Below, one piece after another: positions 8,113 through 16,643 of a stretch of 48,238 nucleotides of DNA. Each line of letters opens with the position of its first letter. The first letter of the stretch is position 1. Both the position numbers and the translations under genes were made by a program. The notes beneath the pieces were generated by a model, which was not told the origin of the DNA, made no database searches, and saw nothing but the letters and a program-made list of their open reading frames with translations. Source of the DNA: Acetofilamentum sp. (GTDB lineage: Bacteria > Bacteroidota > Bacteroidia > Bacteroidales > DYOH01); assembly GCA_020720625.1 (NCBI GenBank), contig DYOH01000016.1:1-48238 (forward strand), given 5' to 3'.

Positions 8113-9807
8113 TTAATTCATTCTGATATACAATTTAGAGAAGTAATTGGCCGATAATTCTTCGCCGGTTGCATTTTTGAGCAATTCGTTGTAGTTGTAT
8201 AAGGCTCCCTTATTGTAAAACATCTTTTTTAAATAATCGCCAATAATTGGGTTATTTACACAGTCGAGCATGCATCCATCTTCCGATTTTAACACTTCGG
8301 AGTTAATATAAACCTGAATTTGTGCCGCAACCAATTCGCCAAGCATGTATTGATAATAAGTACATGGCTGCGTGGCAATATGGGTTTTAGTAGCCCAATC
8401 GGACGAATGGCGCATCACCGGACGATTTATTAACTGATATTTTTCAACAAGTTGCCACCATAGCGCATTCAAATCCTGGTCGGGATTGGCATACATTTCT
8501 TTTTCAAATCGATACATTACCTGAGCCCATCTGCTAAAGACGAATTTTTCCAAGCGTAAATATTTTCCGCTAACTTTTTTTACATGCTCAAGTTCCTCTT
8601 CCGGAACTTGCAAAATATCTCTTATCCAAACCGGATTTGCAGCAAAATTGCTCATAAATGTTGCAATAGCATCGATAATAAAAAATTGTGGTGCCTCGCG
8701 CAAAATATAGGGCAAGCTGCGGTCAATATTCTTGTAATAGGCCGCAAAACCGCATTCGTAAAGCAATGACGACATAGAATAATGCGATTTATCAAGATTA
8801 AGCAAAATTCGGATATCGCCTTCGCGGTCTATATCGCTAGTAAACCCCAATTGCGATTTTTTTGCCGCCGGAAATAAATCGCTAGCCATTAGTATATTGT
8901 CTACGGATAAACCAATTCCATTGTAAAACAAATTGGCCTTTTCTATCAAATCTGTATTTTCATAAAATTTATCGAGTTTTAAATCATAAATCTGAGGAGC
9001 TTGCTGAAAAAATCGGTTTTGATAGTTCCATGGCATCAAATTTTCGATTGGCACCTTATAATATGCAGCCAGAATAGTGTCTAATTCGGCTTTCAGTTGT
9101 GAATAAGGTTCGCGGGTGAGTATATCTAATTCTTCGTAAAGCTCGTTTATTTGTGCCGGATTTAAACCTTTTAAAATCATTTGCATTTCGAAATAGTTAT
9201 TATACCCCATTTTCAGGGCTATTTCGTTTCGCTTCTTAACTGCCAGAATAATATTTTGGGCCACTTTAGCGCCAATTTGCTTGCTAGCCTCCCAGGCCGC
9301 CCTAAGCTCGTCATTATCGCGCGATGTAGTTAAAATCTGTTCTAGCTCCAAATCGGAATATTCGCGGGAATTTAGCTGAGCGCGATGTTCCGAAAAGGTC
9401 TGCGCAATCTTATTTTCTAAGGTAATTAGCTTTACCTGGGTCTCTTCATCAACCTGATAAGGCATATAAAGGGAAAAAAGAATATCTAACTGACGCTTTA
9501 GCAAAGTATCGGATATTATTCCTGATTGCTTAAGTTCTTTTAAAAGTGCAAAACTTTCCGGATTACTTAAAACGCGCGCTATCCCAATTTTGAGCAATGA
9601 AGCATTTTCGTAATCATCTTCCATTCCTTTAGTTGATGACTTAAATGCAGCCAAATGATAGTCTTTTTGAAGGGGAATCATTTTACTTTCGTAATCGTCT
9701 ATTAATGCGACGAGCTTTTTGGTAGCTTTTTCTTCATCTTTCTTTTTACAGCCAAAAATTGATAAAGCAAATACTCCTAACAAGATGAAATGCAGCAATT
9801 TTTTCAT
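8113..9807 (-). CDS. M2 peptidase (ACE-family) homologue, lipoprotein, probably inactive
   Basis: A 564-residue lipoprotein: signal peptide with lipobox cysteine at residue 20 (IFGC) and a lysine-rich linker. The body aligns by eye with family M2 dicarboxypeptidases related to angiotensin-converting enzyme. The C-terminal motif KTHIATQPCTYYQYM lines up with the ACE segment KFHIPSSVPYIRYF. The zinc site is altered: where active members have H-E-M-G-H, this protein has Y-E-C-G-F (residues 350-354), and the third zinc ligand, a glutamate in H-E-A-I-G-D, is an aspartate in I-D-A-I-A-T (Asp379). Both zinc histidines are gone, so catalysis is unlikely although the fold seems kept. Monocistronic and facing a convergent gene. 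It may be a binding protein derived from a peptidase. Confidence 0.8.
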   Translation of the reverse strand: MKKLLHFILLGVFALSIFGCKKKDEEKATKKLVALIDDYESKMIPLQKDYHLAAFKSSTKGMEDDYENASLLKIGIARVLSNPESFALLKELKQSGIISDTLLKRQLDILFSLYMPYQVDEETQVKLITLENKIAQTFSEHRAQLNSREYSDLELEQILTTSRDNDELRAAWEASKQIGAKVAQNIILAVKKRNEIALKMGYNNYFEMQMILKGLNPAQINELYEELDILTREPYSQLKAELDTILAAYYKVPIENLMPWNYQNRFFQQAPQIYDLKLDKFYENTDLIEKANLFYNGIGLSVDNILMASDLFPAAKKSQLGFTSDIDREGDIRILLNLDKSHYSMSSLLYECGFAAYYKNIDRSLPYILREAPQFFIIDAIATFMSNFAANPVWIRDILQVPEEELEHVKKVSGKYLRLEKFVFSRWAQVMYRFEKEMYANPDQDLNALWWQLVEKYQLINRPVMRHSSDWATKTHIATQPCTYYQYMLGELVAAQIQVYINSEVLKSEDGCMLDCVNNPIIGDYLKKMFYNKGALYNYNELLKNATGEELSANYFSKLYIRMN

Positions 9808-10264
9808 GATAATCGTTTTTATCTGTTTATTGAATCTGTTCTATTTCATCAAAAAAATAAAGGCGTTTATCTTTCTGTAAATTCTTATTTGATAAGAATG
9901 AATTTATCTTTTGCGCACACCTTGCATTTTGTTTATTTTCAAATATAGCAAAATATTGTGCATGAAGTACTAATTTTTTTAATTATTTTGTTAAAATCAA
10001 GACTTTAACTTCAAGCAAGTTTTTAAAAAATCGTATAAATTTACATTTATTGACGGCGATAAAAATTTATTCATCCAACGCTAAAAAAATCCTTTTTCTA
10101 AAATATTTCGGCACTGTTTTGGTACTACAATACTGGTAGTAAACCAATTTTTTATCAATAGAAAAAATTGTATACAAAATGGATTACAAAATTCTTAGAT
10201 TTTTTGATTAACTTGTGAAATAAAACGTTTTTTCCATCTAATAATAAATTAAATCTTTCAGGCT
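9808..10264. other. Divergent AT-rich intergenic region with an imperfect palindrome
   Basis: 457 bases between the divergent M2-like and serpin genes; no credible gene. An imperfect inverted repeat lies at 10119-10147 (ttggt-actac on the left, gtagt-aaaccaa on the right), about 120 bases before the serpin start, and could be an operator. I saw no clear TAnnTTTG promoter. Confidence 0.35.
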
Positions 10265-11446
10265 ATGAAAAAGTATATAGTAGGACTATTAATGATCTTA
10301 ATGAATTTTCAAATATTTGCTCAAAATCAAGCTGTTCAGTCTATTAATGGATTTGGATTGGCTATGTACAAACAACTCCCCAAAGACACCAATCTTTTTA
10401 TCTCCCCTTTTAGCACTAATGCTGCATTAACAATGGTTTTTGCCGGTGCATCGGGCAAAACAGAATTAAATATGTCCTGGATTATGAAAATTAGTAATAA
10501 TAGCGAACACATCAATTCGTTTAAAGAGGTGCAAAAATCAATTCTTAATGCCAATAACAACAATATTATAAAAGTAGCTAATTCTTTATGGTATCAGAAA
10601 GATTATAATTTTGAGAAAAACTATATCAAATTTATTACCGATAGTTTTGATGCCTTTGTTGAAAAAACAGACTTTGTTGAACTGGAATCAAGAGAAAAAG
10701 CCCGAAGAAACATTAATGCCTGGGTTGAAAAAAATACCGAAAACAAAATCAAAGATTTACTCGACCCTACAGTACTTACACCACAAACACGTATGGTTCT
10801 TACCAATGCCATTTACTTTAATGCAGCATGGGAGCACTCATTCGACGAAAATAAAACCCGACAAGATATTTTCTATCTCAACAAAAGCGAAAATGCCACC
10901 ATCGATTTTATGCACAAAAACAGCGATTTAGCCTACATGGAAACCGATAGTTTTCAGGCTGTGGCTATACCTTACAAAGAAAATGCGCTCTCTTTTCTCA
11001 TTTTTTTACCCAAAGATATTGAAGGGCTTCAAGAACTTGAAAATAAACTAAACGATAATTTTGTTCAACAATTTTTCGCTCAGCATTTTTTAGAGGCTAC
11101 TTCGCTTACCATTCCAAAATTCAAAATGGAATATTCTGTAGAATTAAGTAAAACACTTATAAATATGGGAATGGACAATCCTTTTTCCGGTGAAGCTGAT
11201 TTTTCGAAAATAAATGTTGATAAAGAAATAAAACTAGACAAAGTAATACATAAAACATTTATCTCAATTGACGAAAAAGGTACCGAAGCTGCCGCTGCTA
11301 CTGCCGCTGTTACAGTTAGAAAAACTTCTATCGGCAACTTAAAAGAAAAAACGTTTAAGGCTAATCATCCTTTTCTGTTTGTAATTGTGGACAATAAAAC
11401 CAAAGCCATTTTATTTATGGGCAGGTACGCTCAGCCGGAAAACTAG
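10265..11446 (+). CDS. Secreted serpin (serine protease inhibitor)
   Basis: A 393-residue serpin with a signal peptide (residues 1-19, ending IFAQ). Family features include FISPFSTNAALTMVFAGASG near the start, NAIYFNAAWEHSF in the middle and HPFLFVIVDNKTKAILFMGR at the end. The reactive-centre loop hinge is GTEAAAAT at residues 339-346, with the small residues required for loop insertion, so it should be inhibitory. Counting from the P15 glycine (339) as in alpha-1-antitrypsin, P1 is Lys353, P2 is Arg352 and P1' is Thr354, which predicts trypsin-like target proteases. Length is normal. It has no lipobox, so it should be released to the periplasm or beyond. It stands alone with no protease gene next to it. 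Confidence 0.93.
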   Translation: MKKYIVGLLMILMNFQIFAQNQAVQSINGFGLAMYKQLPKDTNLFISPFSTNAALTMVFAGASGKTELNMSWIMKISNNSEHINSFKEVQKSILNANNNNIIKVANSLWYQKDYNFEKNYIKFITDSFDAFVEKTDFVELESREKARRNINAWVEKNTENKIKDLLDPTVLTPQTRMVLTNAIYFNAAWEHSFDENKTRQDIFYLNKSENATIDFMHKNSDLAYMETDSFQAVAIPYKENALSFLIFLPKDIEGLQELENKLNDNFVQQFFAQHFLEATSLTIPKFKMEYSVELSKTLINMGMDNPFSGEADFSKINVDKEIKLDKVIHKTFISIDEKGTEAAAATAAVTVRKTSIGNLKEKTFKANHPFLFVIVDNKTKAILFMGRYAQPEN

Positions 11447-11557
11447 TTCTATTGCTCATTACATGAGTAAAACAGTAGTTTGAATAACACAAACAACTGT
11501 TTTTCGTTTATTTCAGCAAATTTTCTATTTTGGTATTTTGTTTGCAAATAGTTTATT

Positions 11558-14188
11558 ATGATGAAGTTTAAACTTACATTTCTGCTTATGCTTATTGCCC
11601 AATTGGCCAAATCGCAATTTAGCGGTGGAGTAGGAGATGGGCATAGCGCAGTATTGCTGAAAAATAAATTGCCTGTAGGCAATAATTTTAGTATTAGCTT
11701 AGCAGAAAATGAAGATTATTGGTTCAAGGCTTCTGATTTTGTTTTCAGCGATGGAGATGGTTATTTCAAGGCCATTAAAATAACTTCCTTAGAAAGCGAC
11801 GGTGATCTCGAATACAGAAACGAAAATGTTCTTATCAACGATACAATTTCGGATTTAGGCCTTTTGCATTTTAAAACCCTATTCAACGAATACGGTTGGC
11901 CTTATGCTCAATTTAAGTTTCAGTTGGTAGATAATGAGAATGGCTTAAGTGTTGAACATTACACTTGTACTATTTATGTAATTCATAATCCGATAGGAAA
12001 CAGCTTAGTAACAAGTGTTAACGAGGATGATACTTTAAATATTCCTGCCGATTTTTTTGCGGCTGTATACGGCCAAAACAGGAGTTTTAAATCCATCACC
12101 ATTAAATCTTTACCTTCCAAATCTAAACTTTTTTATAATAAGCAGGAGGCCTCAATAAATACGGCCTATACAGATGCCTCGGCCTTTCAGTTTATTGCTC
12201 CGCCCGATAGCACTGGCCTTTTGTTCGATGAATTTAGCTTCCAACTAACGGATAATGAAAACCATAATAGTGATTCGGTATATTTCTTTCGAATACATGT
12301 TAAAGCTACTGACGATACTCCTCTAAGCCAAAATACACAAATTACAGTACTTGAAGATATTAAATATATTTTTGCCAGCCAAGTATTTAGCTTTTTAGAC
12401 GCAGACGAAGACGCTTCTTTTAGTGGTATAATTATCAGCAACATTGCTGGAAATGGAACATTAGCTAATGCGAGTGAGATTGTTAGCAACGGAGATACCA
12501 TTCGTAGCATCAACGAATTAAGCTATTTTGCCAGCGAAAACCTTTATGGAAACTATTTCGACGAATTTTATTTTAAAGTGCTCGATAATACAAATTTAAG
12601 CAGTGTTTTTACTTATGTTTGCCGCATTCATGTTTTACCTATTAACGATGCTCCAACTTCGGCAGATACAAGTATTACTACCAGCGAAGACCAAAGCTAC
12701 GTTTTCGGCATCAACAACTTCGTTTTTAATGATATAGACTCAAAAAGTCCGGGAATTTTGCGCATTGTAAGCTTACCGCCAAAAGGAAGTTTAAAATACA
12801 ATAATGCGCTGATAACGCAGCCGATGAACATAAGCAACTACAGTTTATTGAGCTATTCGCCGCCGGCAAATCAATTTGGCCAAAATTTTACGAGTTTTAC
12901 TTTTTGCCTACTCGACGATTCACTTGCGAAAAGTGAAATACATACCTTAAGTATTGATGTAAATGAGATTAATGACTTACCTGTAGCACAAAATTTCACA
13001 AAATATGTAACAGAAGACCTGCCATATTATTTCAATAAATATGACTTTAAATATGCCGATGCAGAAACTGATTCGCTATTTGGCTTCATATTCGACAATC
13101 TGCCGGCAAAAGGGAAACTACTTAGCTTTGGCAATCCAATTTCTGGCAATACCTTATATGCTGTAAAAGATTCGGTGTATTTTGTATCGGAGCAAAACGA
13201 TTTTGGTTCTTATTATGCAAGTATTCCGGTAAAAATGGTGGATGCCCGAATGGGCATAAGTTTGCTGAGCTATACCGCCCAATTTCATGTAGATGCAGCT
13301 CCGGATGCACCATATTCCGAAACTGTGCATCTAAGCTTTTTCGAAGATAGTTTACAGGCATTTACCAAAAGCCAAATTCCTTTTTACGATGCCGATGGAC
13401 AAAGTTTATTTGCCCTGACTTTCGACAGCCTGCCTAAAAATGGTATAATTACATACGAAAATAAAGAAATTAGTAGCGGAGAAATTTACACCGATTTTGC
13501 TCTTCTTAAATATCTCGGAAATAAAGACCTGAATGGAACAGGAATTGATTATTTATATGCTCGTGTTATAGATAAAACGCTGCTTGCAAGCGTGCTTGCC
13601 TATAAATATATGATTGATATAATGCCAGTAAATGATGCACCTCATGCCATTTTCTTGTCGGAAAACCATATTGGAGAGAGTATGCTTATTGCATCAACAA
13701 TTGGCACTTTAACGGCCGAAGATATTGATAGTGAAATATTTGAATTTGCACTTACAGAAAGCAACGATTTAAGCGATATCGACAACGACTATTTTGTAAT
13801 TGAAGGCAACGAACTTAAAACAGGCATTAGTCTGGACTACGAAAACCAGTATTTATATTTTATACGAATTGGGGCCATCGACGATGAAGATGCCATATTT
13901 TCAATGGGCTTTATGATCTATGTTGATAACGAAGCGGAAAACAAAGTTGGCCAACTTACATCGGGCTTAAGATTTTTCCCAAACCCTGCAAGCGACTATA
14001 TTCAATTCGAAATAGACCGGAATGCTCCAATTAGCTATCGTATAATTAATATCCAAGGAAATAAGGTTTTGGAAGGAAAACTCGAAACAGAAAACAGAAT
14101 ATCAGTGTCCGAATTAAAAAAGGGCTTCTATTTATTACAAATAGTCTCCGATGCAAAATTTTATCAGTTTAAACTCATCAAAGAATAA
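11558..14188 (+). CDS. Large secreted protein with cadherin-like repeats and T9SS sorting domain
   Basis: An 876-residue exported protein. The signal peptide covers about residues 1-20 (ending AKSQ); a start at the second Met (11561) is also possible. The body has about six units of 90-110 residues, each with the pattern E-D-x...F.F.D.D followed by the linker xNDAPxxx (for example PINDAPTS and PVNDAPHA), which is the tandem cadherin/CADG-like arrangement of calcium-binding adhesins. The last 75 residues are a type A T9SS sorting domain: FFPNPASDYIQFE, then NIQGNKVLEGKL, then SELKKGFYLLQI. The protein is therefore expected to cross the outer membrane by the type IX system and be anchored or released. 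A terminator hairpin overlaps its stop codon. Confidence 0.88.
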   Translation: MMKFKLTFLLMLIAQLAKSQFSGGVGDGHSAVLLKNKLPVGNNFSISLAENEDYWFKASDFVFSDGDGYFKAIKITSLESDGDLEYRNENVLINDTISDLGLLHFKTLFNEYGWPYAQFKFQLVDNENGLSVEHYTCTIYVIHNPIGNSLVTSVNEDDTLNIPADFFAAVYGQNRSFKSITIKSLPSKSKLFYNKQEASINTAYTDASAFQFIAPPDSTGLLFDEFSFQLTDNENHNSDSVYFFRIHVKATDDTPLSQNTQITVLEDIKYIFASQVFSFLDADEDASFSGIIISNIAGNGTLANASEIVSNGDTIRSINELSYFASENLYGNYFDEFYFKVLDNTNLSSVFTYVCRIHVLPINDAPTSADTSITTSEDQSYVFGINNFVFNDIDSKSPGILRIVSLPPKGSLKYNNALITQPMNISNYSLLSYSPPANQFGQNFTSFTFCLLDDSLAKSEIHTLSIDVNEINDLPVAQNFTKYVTEDLPYYFNKYDFKYADAETDSLFGFIFDNLPAKGKLLSFGNPISGNTLYAVKDSVYFVSEQNDFGSYYASIPVKMVDARMGISLLSYTAQFHVDAAPDAPYSETVHLSFFEDSLQAFTKSQIPFYDADGQSLFALTFDSLPKNGIITYENKEISSGEIYTDFALLKYLGNKDLNGTGIDYLYARVIDKTLLASVLAYKYMIDIMPVNDAPHAIFLSENHIGESMLIASTIGTLTAEDIDSEIFEFALTESNDLSDIDNDYFVIEGNELKTGISLDYENQYLYFIRIGAIDDEDAIFSMGFMIYVDNEAENKVGQLTSGLRFFPNPASDYIQFEIDRNAPISYRIINIQGNKVLEGKLETENRISVSELKKGFYLLQIVSDAKFYQFKLIKE

Positions 14189-14213
14189 AACCGGCCGCAA
14201 TGCATCCGGTTTT
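14187..14213. terminator. Terminator overlapping the stop codon of the adhesin gene
   Basis: Eight-bp perfect stem (aaaaccgg at 14187-14194 with ccggtttt at 14206-14213) starting inside the stop codon (14186-14188), between convergent genes. Confidence 0.7.
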
Positions 14214-14243
14214 ATTTAAAAACAATAAAAACGAAAAAAAAAT

Positions 14244-15008
14244 CTAATTAAACTTTTTACAGAAATAAATACTGCTATAATGATGTGAATCAATTAATTG
14301 ATAATTTTTGATAAATACATCCTGGAAACCAGCTCCTTTAAGCATGCGGCGAAATTCTTCCCGACCATACCAGCGCACCGTTAACTGAGAAAGTTGAGTT
14401 TCGAGCAATCGGCTGCTTTGATACAAATCGTAGCGATAGGTGCCAAACTGTACTTGATTCATAAAATCGAAGCTTAAAGAATAATTGATTACCAATTGTT
14501 GATCGTCGATACTGGCCGAACGTCCTAAATACCAAGCACCTTCGTTGGTTCTACGAATTTCGGGCCATGGAATATAGGTATCGAGAATAAACATGCCACC
14601 AGGTTTGATGGCTTTAAAAATGCGTTGTAATGCATGAAAAGCAGCACTATAATCTGCAATTTGCTGAAAAGCGCCTCCCGAAATAAAAATTGTTTGGTAT
14701 GTTTCTTCAAAATCAATATCTTCGATTGACTGATGATAAAGCTTACTATATAAGCCGAGTTGCTCGAGCTTATCGCTGCAAACCGAAAGCATATCATGCG
14801 AAACGTCTAATCCATCAACTTGTAGGCCGTCTTTTAGCAATTCTACCAGAATTCTGCCTGTTCCACTGCCCAATTCTAAAACAGGGCCGCCACTTCTTTT
14901 CACCTCATTTAAATAAAATTCTATATCCTTTTCTTCATCGAGCATCAATTGGTCGTACCATTGAGCCATGATATCGGTGTAATAATTATAATTCTCCTGA
15001 TAATTCAT
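14244..15008 (-). CDS. Class I SAM-dependent methyltransferase
   Basis: A 254-residue cytoplasmic protein with the S-adenosylmethionine-binding glycine motif VLELGSGTGR at about residues 43-52, the acidic ribose-binding residue in GLDVS, and the post-motif III region IKPGGMFILDTY near residue 140. This is the Rossmann-like methyltransferase fold; the acceptor substrate cannot be read, though the C-terminal beta region resembles small-molecule methyltransferases rather than RNA or protein ones. It is monocistronic on the minus strand, convergent with the adhesin gene and separated from the Rrf2 gene upstream by about 140 bases. Confidence 0.85.
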   Translation of the reverse strand: MNYQENYNYYTDIMAQWYDQLMLDEEKDIEFYLNEVKRSGGPVLELGSGTGRILVELLKDGLQVDGLDVSHDMLSVCSDKLEQLGLYSKLYHQSIEDIDFEETYQTIFISGGAFQQIADYSAAFHALQRIFKAIKPGGMFILDTYIPWPEIRRTNEGAWYLGRSASIDDQQLVINYSLSFDFMNQVQFGTYRYDLYQSSRLLETQLSQLTVRWYGREEFRRMLKGAGFQDVFIKNYQLIDSHHYSSIYFCKKFN

Positions 15009-15147
15009 TTCTATATCAATTTAAGTTGAATCTGAGTAATAAACTACAATCAAGTAGCAGCATCTCTCAAAATAAAACAAAATACCCCTGCTAAGTAAAA
15101 AAAAACTTCTGGAAAGAAATTCCTAAAATAACAAGTGTAAAAAAATG

Positions 15148-15591
15148 CTATATATATACGTTTTTACCGTTGGCTTTAATCTTATCGGCCACATCGCCCA
15201 CAATTTGCTCCTTAAACAAACTATAGAACGCATCGCGCACCGGTCGGGATGTATTATGAACAGGGCATAAATTACGGAAAGTTTCGTCTTTCTCGCATAC
15301 TTTCAACCCAAATACACATTCCTCAAACATGTCTAAACCATCGATAATTTCAACAATGTCTAAAAACGAAATTTCATAAGGATTTTTGCCAATGCTAAAA
15401 CCACCATGTGGACCTTTTGTAGAATCGAGCATCTTATGTTTCGATAAATTTTGCAATATTTTAGCCAGGAAAGGAGCGGGGATAGTTAAATCTACGGAAA
15501 TTTGTTTAATGCCAATTTTCTCGCCATCTTTAAATTTTACCGCCAGATAAAGCACCGCCCTTATAGCATATTTTGCCGTATTCGATATCAT
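15148..15591 (-). CDS. Rrf2-family transcriptional regulator with three cysteines
   Basis: A 147-residue DNA-binding protein. The N-terminal winged helix opens with the family signature KYAIRAVLYLA, and the wing has GPHGGFSIGK at about 60-69. Cys92, Cys99 and Cys109 (C-x6-C-x9-C-P-V-H) fall where IscR and NsrR bind an iron-sulfur cluster, so it probably senses redox state, nitric oxide or cluster supply. Its start codon lies one base after the rpiB stop codon, so the two form an operon. It carries no neighbouring iron-sulfur assembly genes, so its regulon is not evident here. Confidence 0.85.
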   Translation of the reverse strand: MISNTAKYAIRAVLYLAVKFKDGEKIGIKQISVDLTIPAPFLAKILQNLSKHKMLDSTKGPHGGFSIGKNPYEISFLDIVEIIDGLDMFEECVFGLKVCEKDETFRNLCPVHNTSRPVRDAFYSLFKEQIVGDVADKIKANGKNVYI

Positions 15592-15592
15592 T

Positions 15593-16030
15593 TTAAAAAA
15601 TATTTATGGGAATTTTGTCTATTCTTCGCATGTGTCTTCCGCCTTCGAAATCGGTGGTAAGAAAAGTATCTACAATTGCATTGGCTTCTTCTTCGGAGAT
15701 AAATCGCGCAGGTAAACTACAAATATTGGCGTCGTTATGATATCGCCCTAAACTGGCAATTTCAACATTCCAGCATAAAGCTGCCCTTATACCCTGATGT
15801 TTATTTACTGTCATATTAATTCCGTTTCCGCTGCCGCACAAGGAAACACCACAATCTACCACACCATTTTCAACAGCCTCAGCCATTGGGTGAGCAAAAT
15901 CCGGGTAATCTACAGATGCATCGGTATGTGCTCCAAAATCTACTACTTTATATCCTTTATCGCTTAAATGCTTTGCCAAACTCAACTTAAGCTTATATCC
16001 TGCATGATCGCATGCAATTCCAATTCTCAT
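15593..16030 (-). CDS. rpiB: Ribose-5-phosphate isomerase B
   Basis: Interconverts ribose 5-phosphate and ribulose 5-phosphate in the cytoplasm (pentose phosphate pathway). I chose the Met at 16030, which gives a 145-residue protein opening MRIGIACDHAGY, the family N-terminus; a start six bases upstream is possible. Visible motifs are DHAGY, the active-site loop LCGSGNGINM with the catalytic cysteine (residue 65 in this numbering), and YHNDAN with the active-site histidine. Length is normal. It is the first gene of a two-gene operon with the Rrf2 regulator and lies next to the candidate replication origin. Confidence 0.93.
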   Translation of the reverse strand: MRIGIACDHAGYKLKLSLAKHLSDKGYKVVDFGAHTDASVDYPDFAHPMAEAVENGVVDCGVSLCGSGNGINMTVNKHQGIRAALCWNVEIASLGRYHNDANICSLPARFISEEEANAIVDTFLTTDFEGGRHMRRIDKIPINIF

Positions 16031-16525
16031 ACACATATATTTATTTTTGCAAAGGTATAAAAACTAATGCATACTATAAGGTCTTTTTTTATAATTTTTG
16101 AGCATCATTTTCTGTTATTGCTTTGTATTTCAATAGCTAAAAAATTGTTAATAACTATTATTTTTTTTTTAGATTCAAAGTCAATTCAATAGGCTATTAA
16201 CTTCTCATTAAGATACAATTACTTAACTAGTTACAAAATTGTTAATACCATGTTTAAAACCTAGACTTTTATGGTGGATAATTATCTATATTAAAACTAA
16301 TACTTTTTTTTGGTGCTTTACGCGATATAATTATACCGAACAAATTTTTAATTACACAATAGCTTTCCTAATTTTTCTATGCTTTTTTGTCCACAAAATT
16401 TTTATTTTCTTTCCACATCTCATTCTTTTTCTTTTTTCCACTGCTTAGTTTATTAGCCTTGTTAATAACTTTTAATTTATAGCTAATATTTAATAATTTA
16501 GCAGCAAAATGCCTATTAAATACCC

Positions 16526-16534
16526 TGTGGATAA
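16526..16534 (-). promoter_or_regulatory. DnaA box (perfect consensus)
   Basis: tgtggataa, the reverse complement of ttatccaca, the classical high-affinity DnaA box. Confidence 0.65.
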
Positions 16535-16570
16535 CTTATGAATAAAAAAATAAATCTAATTTCGCAAAAG

Positions 16571-16579
16571 TTTTCCACA
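16571..16579 (+). promoter_or_regulatory. DnaA box (consensus)
   Basis: ttttccaca matches TTWTNCACA. It lies 36 bases from the end of the box at 16526-16534, in opposite orientation. Confidence 0.55.
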
Positions 16580-16643
16580 GAACTAACAAACTATTATCAT
16601 CATCATTTTTTATATAAATTAATTAATAAAGAATATAATATTA

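Larger units (their letters stand above)
16037..16643. other. Candidate chromosomal replication origin (oriC-like region)
   Basis: A 600-base gap between divergent rpiB and nadA with no credible gene. It contains exact matches to the DnaA-box consensus TTWTNCACA at 16571-16579 (ttttccaca, plus) and 16526-16534 (tgtggataa, minus), and one-mismatch sites at 16273-16281, 16387-16395, 16409-16417 and 16434-16442. An AT-rich stretch with a ten-T run (about 16161-16170) could be the unwinding element. The word attgttaata recurs at 16144, 16238 and (ttgttaataact) 16459. Genes run away on both sides, and plus-strand G/C balance appears to change here. The call is inference; dnaA is not in the window. 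Confidence 0.6.
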
